From Gluconacetobacter aggeris (GTDB lineage Bacteria > Pseudomonadota > Alphaproteobacteria > Acetobacterales > Acetobacteraceae), in assembly GCF_014174395.1 (NCBI RefSeq), contig NZ_JABEQD010000007.1:62001-126000 (forward strand): DNA of 64,000 nucleotides, written 5' to 3'. Positions 37,608 through 48,051 of the stretch are shown here, piece by piece (positions within the stretch are counted from its first letter, which is position 1; each line of letters starts with the position of its first letter). The notes under the pieces were generated by a model that had not been told where the DNA came from, searched no databases, and saw only the letters and a program-made list of their open reading frames with translations. The position numbers and the translations under genes are program-made.

Positions 37608-38012
37608 CTAGTCCAGCAACCCGGTCAGGAGATCACGCCATAAAGGCGGAAATCGGGCAGCCCGACCGTCGGCTGCACGCACGCAGGCCAGCCGGACGTC
37701 CAGACGCGCGCAGCATATCTCCCCCAGCAGGAATTCCTGCTCCAGCCGGCAGCTGGCCGGGCCCTGTTCGATCAGGCGGGTGGTCACGGTCACGATATCG
37801 TCAAGCCGCAGCGGCCGCTTGTAGTCGATCGCGGCGCGATGGATGACGAAGGCCAGCCCGTATTCTTCCAACAGCGAAAATGCCGATCGGCCCAGCCCGC
37901 GAATCGCCTCGGTCCGCGCCCGTTCGGCAAAGGCCAGATAGCGGGCATGATAGACAACACCCCCCGCGTCGGTATCCTCGTAATAGACGCGGAACGGGAT
38001 GCTGTGCTTCAT
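37608..38012 (-). CDS. ybgC: Tol-Pal associated acyl-CoA thioesterase YbgC
   Basis: A 134-residue hotdog-fold thioesterase, normally the first gene of tol-pal operons, acting on short-chain or phospholipid-linked acyl thioesters. The 4-hydroxybenzoyl-CoA thioesterase motif [20 protein letters not shown] holds the catalytic Asp. [13 protein letters not shown] and [11 protein letters not shown] also match. Its ATG overlaps the ruvB TGA by four bases, so the ruv and tol genes are translationally linked. Confidence 0.94.
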   Translation of the reverse strand: MKHSIPFRVYYEDTDAGGVVYHARYLAFAERARTEAIRGLGRSAFSLLEEYGLAFVIHRAAIDYKRPLRLDDIVTVTTRLIEQGPASCRLEQEFLLGEICCARLDVRLACVRAADGRAARFPPLWRDLLTGLLD

Positions 38013-39055
38013 CCGTCATCTCCCAGCAAAAGATCGCCCTGGTCGGCCTGGCGGGCCGGCGGCTGCAGCCCCAGATGGCGCCATCCCCGCTCGCCCAGCA
38101 TCCGTCCGCGGCTGGTCCGCAGCACCAGCCCTTCCTGGATCAGATAGGGTTCCACCACATCTTCCAGCGTATCGCGGGCCTCGGCCAGCGCCGCCGCCAG
38201 CGTCTCCACCCCCACCGGTCCGCCATGATGGTGCTCGGCGATCCGCCGCAGATAGCGCCGGTCCATCCCGTCCAGCCCCAGCGAATCGACCTCCAGCCGC
38301 GACAGCGCGGCATCGGCCATCGCCCGGTCCACCGCGCCGGCACGCGAGACCGAGGCAAAGTCGCGCACCCGCCGCAGCAGCCGGCCGGCAATGCGCGGCG
38401 TCCCGCGTGACCGGCGGGCGATCTCCTCCGCTCCTTCCGGCGTCAGGTCGAATTGCAGCTTCCGCGCCCCGCGCGAGACGATCTGCCGCAACTCCTCGGG
38501 CGTGTAGAACACCAGCCGCAGCGGAATGCCGAACCGGTCGCGCAGCGGCGTGGCCAGCAGCCCGGCTCGCGTGGTCGCCGCGACCAGCGTGAAGGGCGAC
38601 AGGTCGATGCGCACCGACCGCGCGGCCGGCCCCTCGCCGATGATCAGGTCGAGCTGGAAATCCTCCATCGCCGGATAGAGCACTTCCTCGATCGCCGGTT
38701 GCAGGCGATGGATCTCGTCGATGAACAGCACGTCGCGCGGCTGCAGATTGGTCAGGATCGCCGCCAGGTCCCCCGCACGCTGGATCACCGGCCCCGACGT
38801 CGCCCGGAAGCCCACCCCCAGCTCGCGCGCCACGATCTGCGCCAGCGTGGTCTTGCCCAGGCCCGGCGGCCCATGCAGCAGCACATGGTCCATCGCCTCG
38901 CCCCGCGCACGCGCGGCGGCGATGAAGATCGCCAGATTCTCGCGGCTGGCCTTCTGCCCGGTGAAATCCTCAAGCGTCTGCGGGCGCAGCCCGGCCTCGG
39001 CCGAATCCTCGTCCATCCGCGAGGGATCGACCGCGCGGGGGGGCAATTCGCTCAT
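38009..39055 (-). CDS. ruvB: Holliday junction helicase motor RuvB
   Basis: A 348-residue AAA+ motor that drives branch migration with Ruv[13 protein letters not shown] opens the core. Walker A is [13 protein letters not shown] (62-69 for the GPPGLGKT), Walker [13 protein letters not shown], sensor [10 protein letters not shown], and arginine finger region [12 protein letters not shown]. The winged-helix C-terminus includes [19 protein letters not shown]. Four-base overlaps with ruvA (upstream) and ybgC (downstream). Confidence 0.97.
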   Translation of the reverse strand: MSELPPRAVDPSRMDEDSAEAGLRPQTLEDFTGQKASRENLAIFIAAARARGEAMDHVLLHGPPGLGKTTLAQIVARELGVGFRATSGPVIQRAGDLAAILTNLQPRDVLFIDEIHRLQPAIEEVLYPAMEDFQLDLIIGEGPAARSVRIDLSPFTLVAATTRAGLLATPLRDRFGIPLRLVFYTPEELRQIVSRGARKLQFDLTPEGAEEIARRSRGTPRIAGRLLRRVRDFASVSRAGAVDRAMADAALSRLEVDSLGLDGMDRRYLRRIAEHHHGGPVGVETLAAALAEARDTLEDVVEPYLIQEGLVLRTSRGRMLGERGWRHLGLQPPARQADQGDLLLGDDG

Positions 39056-39669
39056 CGCGCCAGTTCCCGCAGGCTTTCACGGATCACCACGTCCAGGTCA
39101 GCCTCCTGCCCGGCGCCGGCCTCCTTCAGCCGCGCCAGAATCCGCACCACCACCGGCTGCGCCTCGGCCCGGCGAAAGCCCAGCCCCGCCAGCGCCAGCA
39201 GCACATCGCCCTCGACTCCGGCCGAGACCGGCCGGCCCGACAGCACCACACCGGGGCCGACGGGCAGCTTGCCCGCCTTGTCGCGCAGTTCCGTCAGAAT
39301 CCGCTCGGCCAGCCGCGCCCCCACGCCCGAAACCCGCGTCAGCCCGGCCTTGTCCCCCGCCGCGATGGTGGCCGCCACCTCACCCGGCGAGAGCGCGGAG
39401 AGAATCGCCAGCGCCAGCTTGGCCCCCACCCCCTGCACCGTCGTCAGCAGCCGGAACCAGTCGCGCTCCGCCGCATCGGCAAAACCATAGAGCAGGAACG
39501 CATCCTCGCGCACCACGGTCTCCACCAGCACCCGCGCCGTTTCCGGCGGGCTGGGCAGGGCGGAAAGGGTACGGGTCGAGGCATGGACCAGATACCCCAC
39601 GCCATGGACGTCGACCACGCAGCGATCGGCTTCGACCTGCCCGACCAGTCCGGTCAGTTGCGCGATCAT
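39052..39669 (-). CDS. ruvA: Holliday junction DNA-binding protein RuvA
   Basis: A 205-residue protein whose tetramer holds the four-way junction for Ruv[21 protein letters not shown] starts the OB domain. [40 protein letters not shown] and the helix-hairpin-helix [20 protein letters not shown] follow. The flexible linker leads to the RuvB-binding C-terminal domain. It overlaps both ruvC and ruvB by four bases. Confidence 0.96.
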   Translation of the reverse strand: MIAQLTGLVGQVEADRCVVDVHGVGYLVHASTRTLSALPSPPETARVLVETVVREDAFLLYGFADAAERDWFRLLTTVQGVGAKLALAILSALSPGEVAATIAAGDKAGLTRVSGVGARLAERILTELRDKAGKLPVGPGVVLSGRPVSAGVEGDVLLALAGLGFRRAEAQPVVVRILARLKEAGAGQEADLDVVIRESLRELAR

Positions 39670-40178
39670 GCCATGCGCGTCCCGCCCGCCACGCGCAGGG
39701 CACTGGCGCGATGATGCGCATGGCAGATCGCCACCGCCAGCGCGTCGGAGGCATCGGCCCGCCTGATCGTCGCCGCGGGCAGAAGGCGGCGCACCATCAT
39801 CTCCACCTGCTCCTTGCTGGCGGCGCCGGTGCCGACCACCGCCCGCTTCACCGCCATGGCACCGTATTCGGAAACCGCGATCCCGGCCAGCGCCGGCACC
39901 AGCAACGCAACCCCGCGCGCATAGCCCAGCTTCAGCGTCGAGGACCCGTTGCGGTTGACATAGGTTTCCTCCACCGCCGCCTCGGCCGGCGCGAACCGAT
40001 GCACCAGATCCATCAGCCCGTCATGCAGGCACCGCAGCCGTTCGGGCACCGCCACGTCGCCATCGGTCGCAATCACGCCGTCGGCGACATGGCACAGCCG
40101 GTTGCCGGCCACGTCGATGATCCCCCACCCCGTAAAGCGCAGGCCCGGATCGATGCCCAGCAGCCGGACCATCGACAT
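39666..40178 (-). CDS. ruvC: Holliday junction resolvase RuvC
   Basis: A 170-residue RNase H-fold endonuclease cutting Holliday junctions. The first catalytic Asp is in [17 protein letters not shown]. The catalytic Glu is in [19 protein letters not shown], and the C-terminal acidic pair in [17 protein letters not shown]. The ATG at 40178 (or 40172) gives the usual length; the frame extends further but into the yebC gene. It directly follows yebC. Confidence 0.95.
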   Translation of the reverse strand: MSMVRLLGIDPGLRFTGWGIIDVAGNRLCHVADGVIATDGDVAVPERLRCLHDGLMDLVHRFAPAEAAVEETYVNRNGSSTLKLGYARGVALLVPALAGIAVSEYGAMAVKRAVVGTGAASKEQVEMMVRRLLPAATIRRADASDALAVAICHAHHRASALRVAGGTRMA

Positions 40179-40182
40179 CCGG

Positions 40183-40932
40183 TCAGGCCGACAATGTCTC
40201 GGCCACGTCGTCGGGCAGGTCGAAATTGGCATAGACGGCCTGCACGTCGTCGCTTTCGTCCAGCACGTCGATCAGCTTCAGCACGGTGCGCGCCTTTTCC
40301 TCGTCCAGCGTCACCACCGTCCCGGGCCGCCAGTCGAATTTCGCGCTCGCCGGCTCGCCAAATCGCGTCTCCAGCGCATCGCGCACCGCAAAGAAAGACT
40401 CCACCGGGCAGGTCACCTCATGCCCCTCCGCGGTGCTTTCCACATTCTCGGCGCCGGCCTCGATCGCCGCCTCCAGCATCTCGTCCTCGCTGGCGACGCT
40501 GGCCGGATAGGTGATCACGCCCAGCCGGGTGAACATGAACGACACCGAATTGGTCTCGCCCAGCGACCCGCCATATTTCGAGAACGCGGCCCGCACGTCG
40601 GATGCCGTGCGGTTGCGGTTGTCGGTCAGGGCCTCGACGATCACGGCCACGCCCGCCGGGCCGTAACCTTCGTAGCGCACTTCCACATAATCGTCGCCGC
40701 CACCGGCACCCGTCGCCTTCTTGATCGCACGCTCGACCGTGTCTTTCGGCATGTTGACCTCGCGCGCCGCCGAAATCGCGGCCCGCAGGCGCGGATTGCT
40801 CGCCGGGTCAGGCAGGCCCGACCGCGCCGCCACGGTAATCTCGCGGATCACCTTGGCAAACTGCCGGGCCCGACGCGCATCCTGCGCGCCCTTGCGATGC
40901 ATGATGTTCTTGAACTGCGAATGACCCGCCAT
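40183..40932 (-). CDS. YebC/PmpR family regulator or translation factor
   Basis: A 249-residue YebC-family protein. Members have been described as DNA-binding regulators and, for some, as factors relieving ribosome stalling. [20 protein letters not shown] is the invariant start, followed by [37 protein letters not shown] and the [22 protein letters not shown] signature. Full length. It heads the yebC-ruvCAB-tol block; the region to its right contains the palindromic element behind secA. Confidence 0.95.
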   Translation of the reverse strand: MAGHSQFKNIMHRKGAQDARRARQFAKVIREITVAARSGLPDPASNPRLRAAISAAREVNMPKDTVERAIKKATGAGGGDDYVEVRYEGYGPAGVAVIVEALTDNRNRTASDVRAAFSKYGGSLGETNSVSFMFTRLGVITYPASVASEDEMLEAAIEAGAENVESTAEGHEVTCPVESFFAVRDALETRFGEPASAKFDWRPGTVVTLDEEKARTVLKLIDVLDESDDVQAVYANFDLPDDVAETLSA

Positions 40933-40993
40933 CGTCCGTCTTCTCTAACTCTTCATCAAATCGTCATCCATCACCGCCCCATCCGGCCTCCCG

Positions 40994-41155
40994 GAGGCTG
41001 GCCGGAAATGTGAGCTGGTGAGCGAGAGCGGCCCACCGGGCCGCGCCCGTCGTGCGTTTCCGAGCACCGAAGCGGAGCGGCCTATATGGCCGTGAGCATC
41101 GGAGCACAGGAAACGCGCGCCGGATCGCCACCAGCGCGCATTTACGGCCAGCCTC

Positions 41156-41158
<3 letters not shown>
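40994..41158 (-). repeat. Palindromic stop-codon element, full copy behind secA
   Basis: A 165-base element starting on the secA TGA. The outer arms are GAGGCTGGCCGGAAATG (left) and CATTTACGGCCAGCCTC (right). The core is about 90% like the copy at 31.75 kb, including GCGTTTCCGAGCACCGAAGC and GGCCTATATGGCCG, but the outer arms differ and still pair with each other. It fills most of the gap to yebC. Confidence 0.85.
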
Positions 41159-43888
<2,730 letters not shown>

Positions 43889-44129
43889 GTAGACCTTCCG
43901 GAATGGCGCGGCCCCACACCCGGCCGGACCCCCGGACGGGCTGGAACTGGAGCAAGGGCATTCTCGCGCGCGGCATCTGAGATAGGACCCACACCGCCAC
44001 CGGTCAACCGAAGCCGGCCCCGGCGGCTGTCTCGAAAGCCTCGCCATCCCCCATCCCGCCCAGCCTTGCAGGACCGGGCAGCCTCGGCCATGATGCCACG
44101 GACGCTTTATATCTTAGGGTTCTCAACAC

Positions 44130-45068
44130 ATGCGGCCTTCCAGCCCGGCAGCCTCCATTCTGGCGGCAGCCCTGCTCGTTCCTGCGCTTTCCATTCCTCA
44201 TGCCCATGCCGCCCCGGCCGCGGCGCCCGCGCCCGCCGCCACGGCCCAGCCGGCGCCCCCGGCCAATCCGAACCCCGTCGTCGCCAGCGTGAATGGCGAG
44301 GACATCCATCTCGACGACGTGCGCCAGGCCGCCGCCGGCATGCCGCAGCAGCTGCGCCAGCTGCCGCCGAACATGATCTTCCCGATGCTGCTGAACCAGC
44401 TGATCGACCAGAAGGCGATCCAGCTCGCGGCACACAAGGAAGGGCTGGAGAACCAGCCCGAGATCAAGCAGCAGATGCAGACCGCCGCCGCCAACGCGCT
44501 GCAGAACGCCTATCTGTCGCAGAAGGTCACGCCGACGCTGACCGACGCCGCGATCCAGGCCTATTACGACCAGAACTACGCCAACAAGAAGCCGGAGCAG
44601 GAAGTCCACGCCCGCCATATCCTGGTGGCGACGGAAGCCGAGGCGAAGGACGTCATCAAGCAGCTCAAGAGCGGTGCCGATTTCGCGGCCCTGGCCACCA
44701 AGCTGTCGACCGACAAGGCGTCGGCCAAGCAGAATGGCGGCGACCTGGGCTGGTTCAAGAAGGGCGACATGCTGCCGGCCTTCTCCGATGCCGCCTTCAC
44801 GCTGAAGCCCCACACGATCAGCCCGACTCCGGTGCACACGCAGTACGGCTGGCACGTGATCGAGGTACTGGAAACCCGCACCGCCGCCGTGCCCAAGCTG
44901 GACGCCGTGCGTGACGAAATCCGCCAGAAGCTGATCCAGCAGGGCGTCCGCGACGCGGTCGAGAAGGCGGTCTCCGCCGTCAAGGTCGTGCGCTTCGATC
45001 CCAGCGGCAAGCCGATCGCCGACACCCCCGCCCCGGCGGCGGCCCCGGCTGCTCCGGCCAAGAAGTAA
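44130..45068 (+). CDS. Periplasmic parvulin-type peptidyl-prolyl isomerase
   Basis: A 312-residue exported foldase of the SurA/PrsA/PpiD group. It has a signal peptide (SILAAALLVPALSIPHAHA), an Ala/Pro-rich linker, an N-terminal chaperone helix region (VNGEDIHLDDVRQAAAGMPQ), and a rotamase domain: HARHILVATEAEAKDVIKQL, FAALATKLSTDKASAKQNGG and DLGWFKKGDMLPAFSDAAF. The C-terminus is Pro/Ala/Lys-rich. It is divergent from secA over a 240-base region, a sensible pairing of export functions. A long stem-loop follows the stop. Confidence 0.92.
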   Translation: MRPSSPAASILAAALLVPALSIPHAHAAPAAAPAPAATAQPAPPANPNPVVASVNGEDIHLDDVRQAAAGMPQQLRQLPPNMIFPMLLNQLIDQKAIQLAAHKEGLENQPEIKQQMQTAAANALQNAYLSQKVTPTLTDAAIQAYYDQNYANKKPEQEVHARHILVATEAEAKDVIKQLKSGADFAALATKLSTDKASAKQNGGDLGWFKKGDMLPAFSDAAFTLKPHTISPTPVHTQYGWHVIEVLETRTAAVPKLDAVRDEIRQKLIQQGVRDAVEKAVSAVKVVRFDPSGKPIADTPAPAAAPAAPAKK

Positions 45069-45078
45069 CGACCCATCC

Positions 45079-45121
45079 GGTCGCACTCCCGGTTTCACAT
45101 GAAACCGGGGGGTGCGACCGC
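45079..45121 (+). terminator. Long stem-loop between parvulin gene and argJ
   Basis: CGGTCGCACTCCCGGTTTCA pairs with TGAAACCGGGGGGTGCGACC G over about 20 bases with a tiny loop and one asymmetric base (45079-45121). No T-run. It is a very stable 3'-end hairpin, or an attenuating structure in the argJ leader. Confidence 0.6.
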
Positions 45122-45198
45122 TCTACAAAGACCCATATCCATTCCCCGGCCCCCGGCGGGCCGGACCATGCCGCCCCCCAGAAAAGAAGACCGGACCG

Positions 45199-46431
45199 AT
45201 GGCTCCCCTCCCCGTATCCCCCCTCGCCCGCGCGCTGCCGGACCTTCCGCCCGTGGCCGGGGTGCGTTTCGGCGCGGCGGCGGCCGGTATCCGCTATGTG
45301 GGGCGGACCGATCTGGTGATGGCGGATTTCGCCCCCGGCACCACGGTCGCGGGCGTCTTCACCCGCAACAAATGCCCCGGCGCACCCGTCGACTGGTGCC
45401 GCGCCGCCCTGCCCGACGGCTCGGCCCGCGCGCTGGTGGTCAATGCCGGCAACGCCAATGTCTTCACCGGCCGCGCGGGATATGAAGCCACGCAGGCCAA
45501 TGCCGCCGACGCCGCCCGCCTGGTCGGTTGCGCGGCCAGCGAAGTCTTCCTGGCCTCCACCGGCGTGATCGGCGAAGTCCTGCCCTTCGAGAAGATTTCC
45601 ACAGCCCTGCCGGGCCTCTACGCCACCCTTTCGGAAACCGGCTGGGAAGACGCCGCGCGCGGCATCATGACCACCGACACCTTCCCCAAGGCCGCGGTGC
45701 GCGAGACGGAGATCGGCGGCGTGCCGGTCCGCATCCAGGGCATCGCCAAGGGCAGCGGCATGGTGGCGCCGGACATGGCGACCATGCTGTGCTTCGTGGC
45801 CACCGACGCCGCCCTGCCCCCTTCGGTCCTGCAACCGCTGCTGGCCGCCGGCACCGACCGCAGCTTCAACCGCACGACGGTCGATTCCGACACCTCGACC
45901 TCCGACATGGTGCTGCTGTTCGCCACCGGCCAGGCCGGCAACCCGCCCGTCACCACCCCGACCGACCCGGCGCTGGCGCCGTTCGCCCAGGCGCTGAACG
46001 CATTGCTGCTGGAACTGGCCCTGCTGGTGGTGCGCGATGGCGAAGGCGCGACCAAGCTGATCGAGATCCAGGTCAAGGGCGCCGTCAGCGACGAATCCGC
46101 CCGCAAGGTGGCCATGGCCGTGGCCAATTCCCCCCTGGTCAAGACCGCGATCGCGGGCGAGGACGCCAATTGGGGCCGCGTCGTCATGGCCGTGGGCAAG
46201 AGCGGCGAACCCGCGAACCGCGACACGCTGTCGGTCGCCATCGGCGGCGTCTGGATCGCGCGCGAGGGCACAGTCGTCCCGGGCTATGACGAAACGCCGG
46301 TCGTCGCCCACATGAAGGGCCCGGAGATCGAGATCACGATCGACCTTGGCCTGGGCAACGGCACCGGCACGGCCTGGAGCTGCGACCTGACCCACGGCTA
46401 TATCGACATCAACGGGTCCTATCGCAGCTGA
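45199..46431 (+). CDS. argJ: Bifunctional ornithine acetyltransferase/N-acetylglutamate synthase
   Basis: A 410-residue Ntn-type enzyme of the cyclic arginine pathway, moving acetyl from N-acetylornithine to glutamate. It self-cleaves between Ala194 and Thr195 in PDMATMLCFVATDA; Thr195 becomes the nucleophile. VAGVFTRNKCPGAPVDW, VNAGNANVFTGRAG, STGVIGEVLP, and SFNRTTVDSDTSTSDMVLL all match the family. The ATG at 45199 precedes the conserved start. The regulation is not visible, apart from the hairpin in its leader. Confidence 0.96.
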   Translation: MAPLPVSPLARALPDLPPVAGVRFGAAAAGIRYVGRTDLVMADFAPGTTVAGVFTRNKCPGAPVDWCRAALPDGSARALVVNAGNANVFTGRAGYEATQANAADAARLVGCAASEVFLASTGVIGEVLPFEKISTALPGLYATLSETGWEDAARGIMTTDTFPKAAVRETEIGGVPVRIQGIAKGSGMVAPDMATMLCFVATDAALPPSVLQPLLAAGTDRSFNRTTVDSDTSTSDMVLLFATGQAGNPPVTTPTDPALAPFAQALNALLLELALLVVRDGEGATKLIEIQVKGAVSDESARKVAMAVANSPLVKTAIAGEDANWGRVVMAVGKSGEPANRDTLSVAIGGVWIAREGTVVPGYDETPVVAHMKGPEIEITIDLGLGNGTGTAWSCDLTHGYIDINGSYRS

Positions 46432-46468
46432 CAGATCCCGGCTGACCGACCCGCGCGGAGACCGCTCC

Positions 46469-47083
46469 ATGCCCGACGTGCCCCCGCTTTCCGATCCGTT
46501 CGGCAGCCTCCATCCCCGCCATGTCTGGGTCTATGCGGGCTTCTGGTTCCGGGCGCTGGCCTGGGTCATCGACGCGTTCATCCTCAGCGTGCTGGGCGCG
46601 ATCATGCGGCTCCTGCTCTCCCCCAGCCTCACCGTCACGCTGACGAACGGCGGCTCGGCGTCGGACAAGTACCAGATCTCGGACATCATCCGCGTCAGCG
46701 ACGTGATCCGCGACGTGCCGGTCGATTATTCCTATTCCTATAGCGGTTTCCATCCCACATGGCATGGAAACGGGCTGTACGAGATCCTGCAGCTTCTCCT
46801 GCCGGCACTCTATTATATCCTGTTCGAATCCTCGCGCCTGCAGGGCACGCCGGGCAAGCGGGCCTGCCACATGCGCGTGGCCGATCTCCACGGCCAGCGA
46901 ATCGGCATCGGCCGCGCCGCCCTGCGCTATTTCGGCCATTTCCTGTCCGTCCTGACGCTCGGCCTGGGCTTCCTGATGGTGGTATGGACCCGGCGCAAGC
47001 AGACCCTGCACGATCTTCTGGCCGGCACCTGCGTCATCCGCCGGCAGGAAGAAGCCCTCGTCAGCTTCACCCCTCCGGCGTGA
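46469..47083 (+). CDS. RDD family membrane protein
   Basis: A 204-residue membrane protein of the RDD family, whose transport role is poorly defined (some have been linked to Na+/H+ exchange). The first helix (FWFRALAWVIDAFILSVLGA) contains the R...D pattern of the family. A periplasmic loop follows, then LLLPALYYILFESSRLQGTP and the conserved GTPGKRACHMRVADLHGQRI. A third helix ends before TLHDLLAGTCVIRR. It lies between argJ and thiM, all in one direction with short gaps. Confidence 0.85.
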   Translation: MPDVPPLSDPFGSLHPRHVWVYAGFWFRALAWVIDAFILSVLGAIMRLLLSPSLTVTLTNGGSASDKYQISDIIRVSDVIRDVPVDYSYSYSGFHPTWHGNGLYEILQLLLPALYYILFESSRLQGTPGKRACHMRVADLHGQRIGIGRAALRYFGHFLSVLTLGLGFLMVVWTRRKQTLHDLLAGTCVIRRQEEALVSFTPPA

Positions 47084-47103
47084 GCGGGCGGGAGCCCCCG
47101 CCC

Positions 47104-47943
47104 ATGTCGAACGCACTCTTCACCCCCGACGCCGTAGCCACGACGCTGGAACGCGTCCGGGCCGCCACGCCGCTGGTCCATAACATCACCAATATCGTGG
47201 CGGCCAACAGCACGGCCAACGCCCTGCTCGCACTCGGCGCCTCGCCCGCCATGGTCGATGCCGAAGAGGAAGTCGAAGCCTTCGCCGCCCTGGCGGCCGC
47301 GCTGGTGGTCAATATCGGCACCATCACCGCTCCCCAGGCCGCCGCCATCGCGCGGGCAACCCGCGCTGCGCAACGTGCCGGCACACCATGGATTCTCGAT
47401 CCGGTGGCGCTGGGGGCACTCCCCTTCCGCGCCCGCGTCGCGCTGGACAGCCTGGCCCATGCCCCGCGGGCGATTCGCGGCAATGCCTCGGAAATCATGG
47501 CGCTCGCCCACCTGCGCGACGGCCACACCGAACCACCGGCCGCCGGACGCGGCGTGGATTCGCTGGAAACCGCCGAACGGGCCCTGGCGGCAGCGCGCCG
47601 GCTGGCACGGGCAACCGGCGCCTGCGTCACCGTCAGCGGCGCCACCGACTACATCACCGACGGCACGCAGGTCGCCACCGTGGCGAACGGACACCAGATG
47701 ATGACGCGCGTCACCGCGCTGGGCTGCACCGCCACCGCACTGGCCGGTGCCTGCCTGGCCGTGGAACCCGACGCCATGGCCGCCTGCGCGCACGCCATGG
47801 TCCTGCTCGGCCTGGCAGGGGAATGCGCGGCGCGCGGGGCCACCGGACCGGGCAGCCTGCAGGTGCGGCTGCTGGACATGTTGTACCATCTGGACCGCGA
47901 TACGGTGACGCGCCAGGCACGGATCGCTATCCTGCCTCCCTGA
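47104..47943 (+). CDS. thiM: Hydroxyethylthiazole kinase
   Basis: A 279-residue ribokinase-like enzyme that salvages the thiazole moiety of thiamine. PLVHNITNIVAANSTANALL and LGASPAMVDAEEEVEAFAAL are the family start. DPVALGALPFR, IRGNASEIMALA and TDYITDGTQVATVANGHQMM follow, then the catalytic VTALGCTATALAGACLA. The ATG at 47104 follows a small GGGCGGGAGCCCCCGCCC hairpin that overlaps its ribosome-binding site. No TPP riboswitch was recognised upstream. The TGA starts a mini palindromic element. Confidence 0.93.
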   Translation: MSNALFTPDAVATTLERVRAATPLVHNITNIVAANSTANALLALGASPAMVDAEEEVEAFAALAAALVVNIGTITAPQAAAIARATRAAQRAGTPWILDPVALGALPFRARVALDSLAHAPRAIRGNASEIMALAHLRDGHTEPPAAGRGVDSLETAERALAAARRLARATGACVTVSGATDYITDGTQVATVANGHQMMTRVTALGCTATALAGACLAVEPDAMAACAHAMVLLGLAGECAARGATGPGSLQVRLLDMLYHLDRDTVTRQARIAILPP

Positions 47944-47998
47944 GCCTGACTGGACATGCGCGCCCGGTCGCCACCGGCACGCATGTCCAGTCAGGCTC
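47942..47998 (+). repeat. Mini palindromic stop-codon element behind thiM
   Basis: Perfect 19-base arms: GAGCCTGACTGGACATGCG (47942-47960) and its complement (47980-47998), enclosing only CGCCCGGTCGCCACCGGCA. The loop keeps the GGTCGCCACC that lies just inside the arms of the full copies, while the whole core is missing. It begins inside the thiM TGA. Confidence 0.8.
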
Positions 47999-48051
47999 CG
48001 ATCGACGATCAGGTCCACCCCGGCCCATCTTCCAGGAGGTCATACCCAGGC

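Noticed and set aside
45079-45121. Reading the argJ leader palindrome as an ArgR operator
   Set aside because: The arms are too long and GC-rich and do not resemble the AT-rich ARG box; an RNA hairpin is the simpler view.
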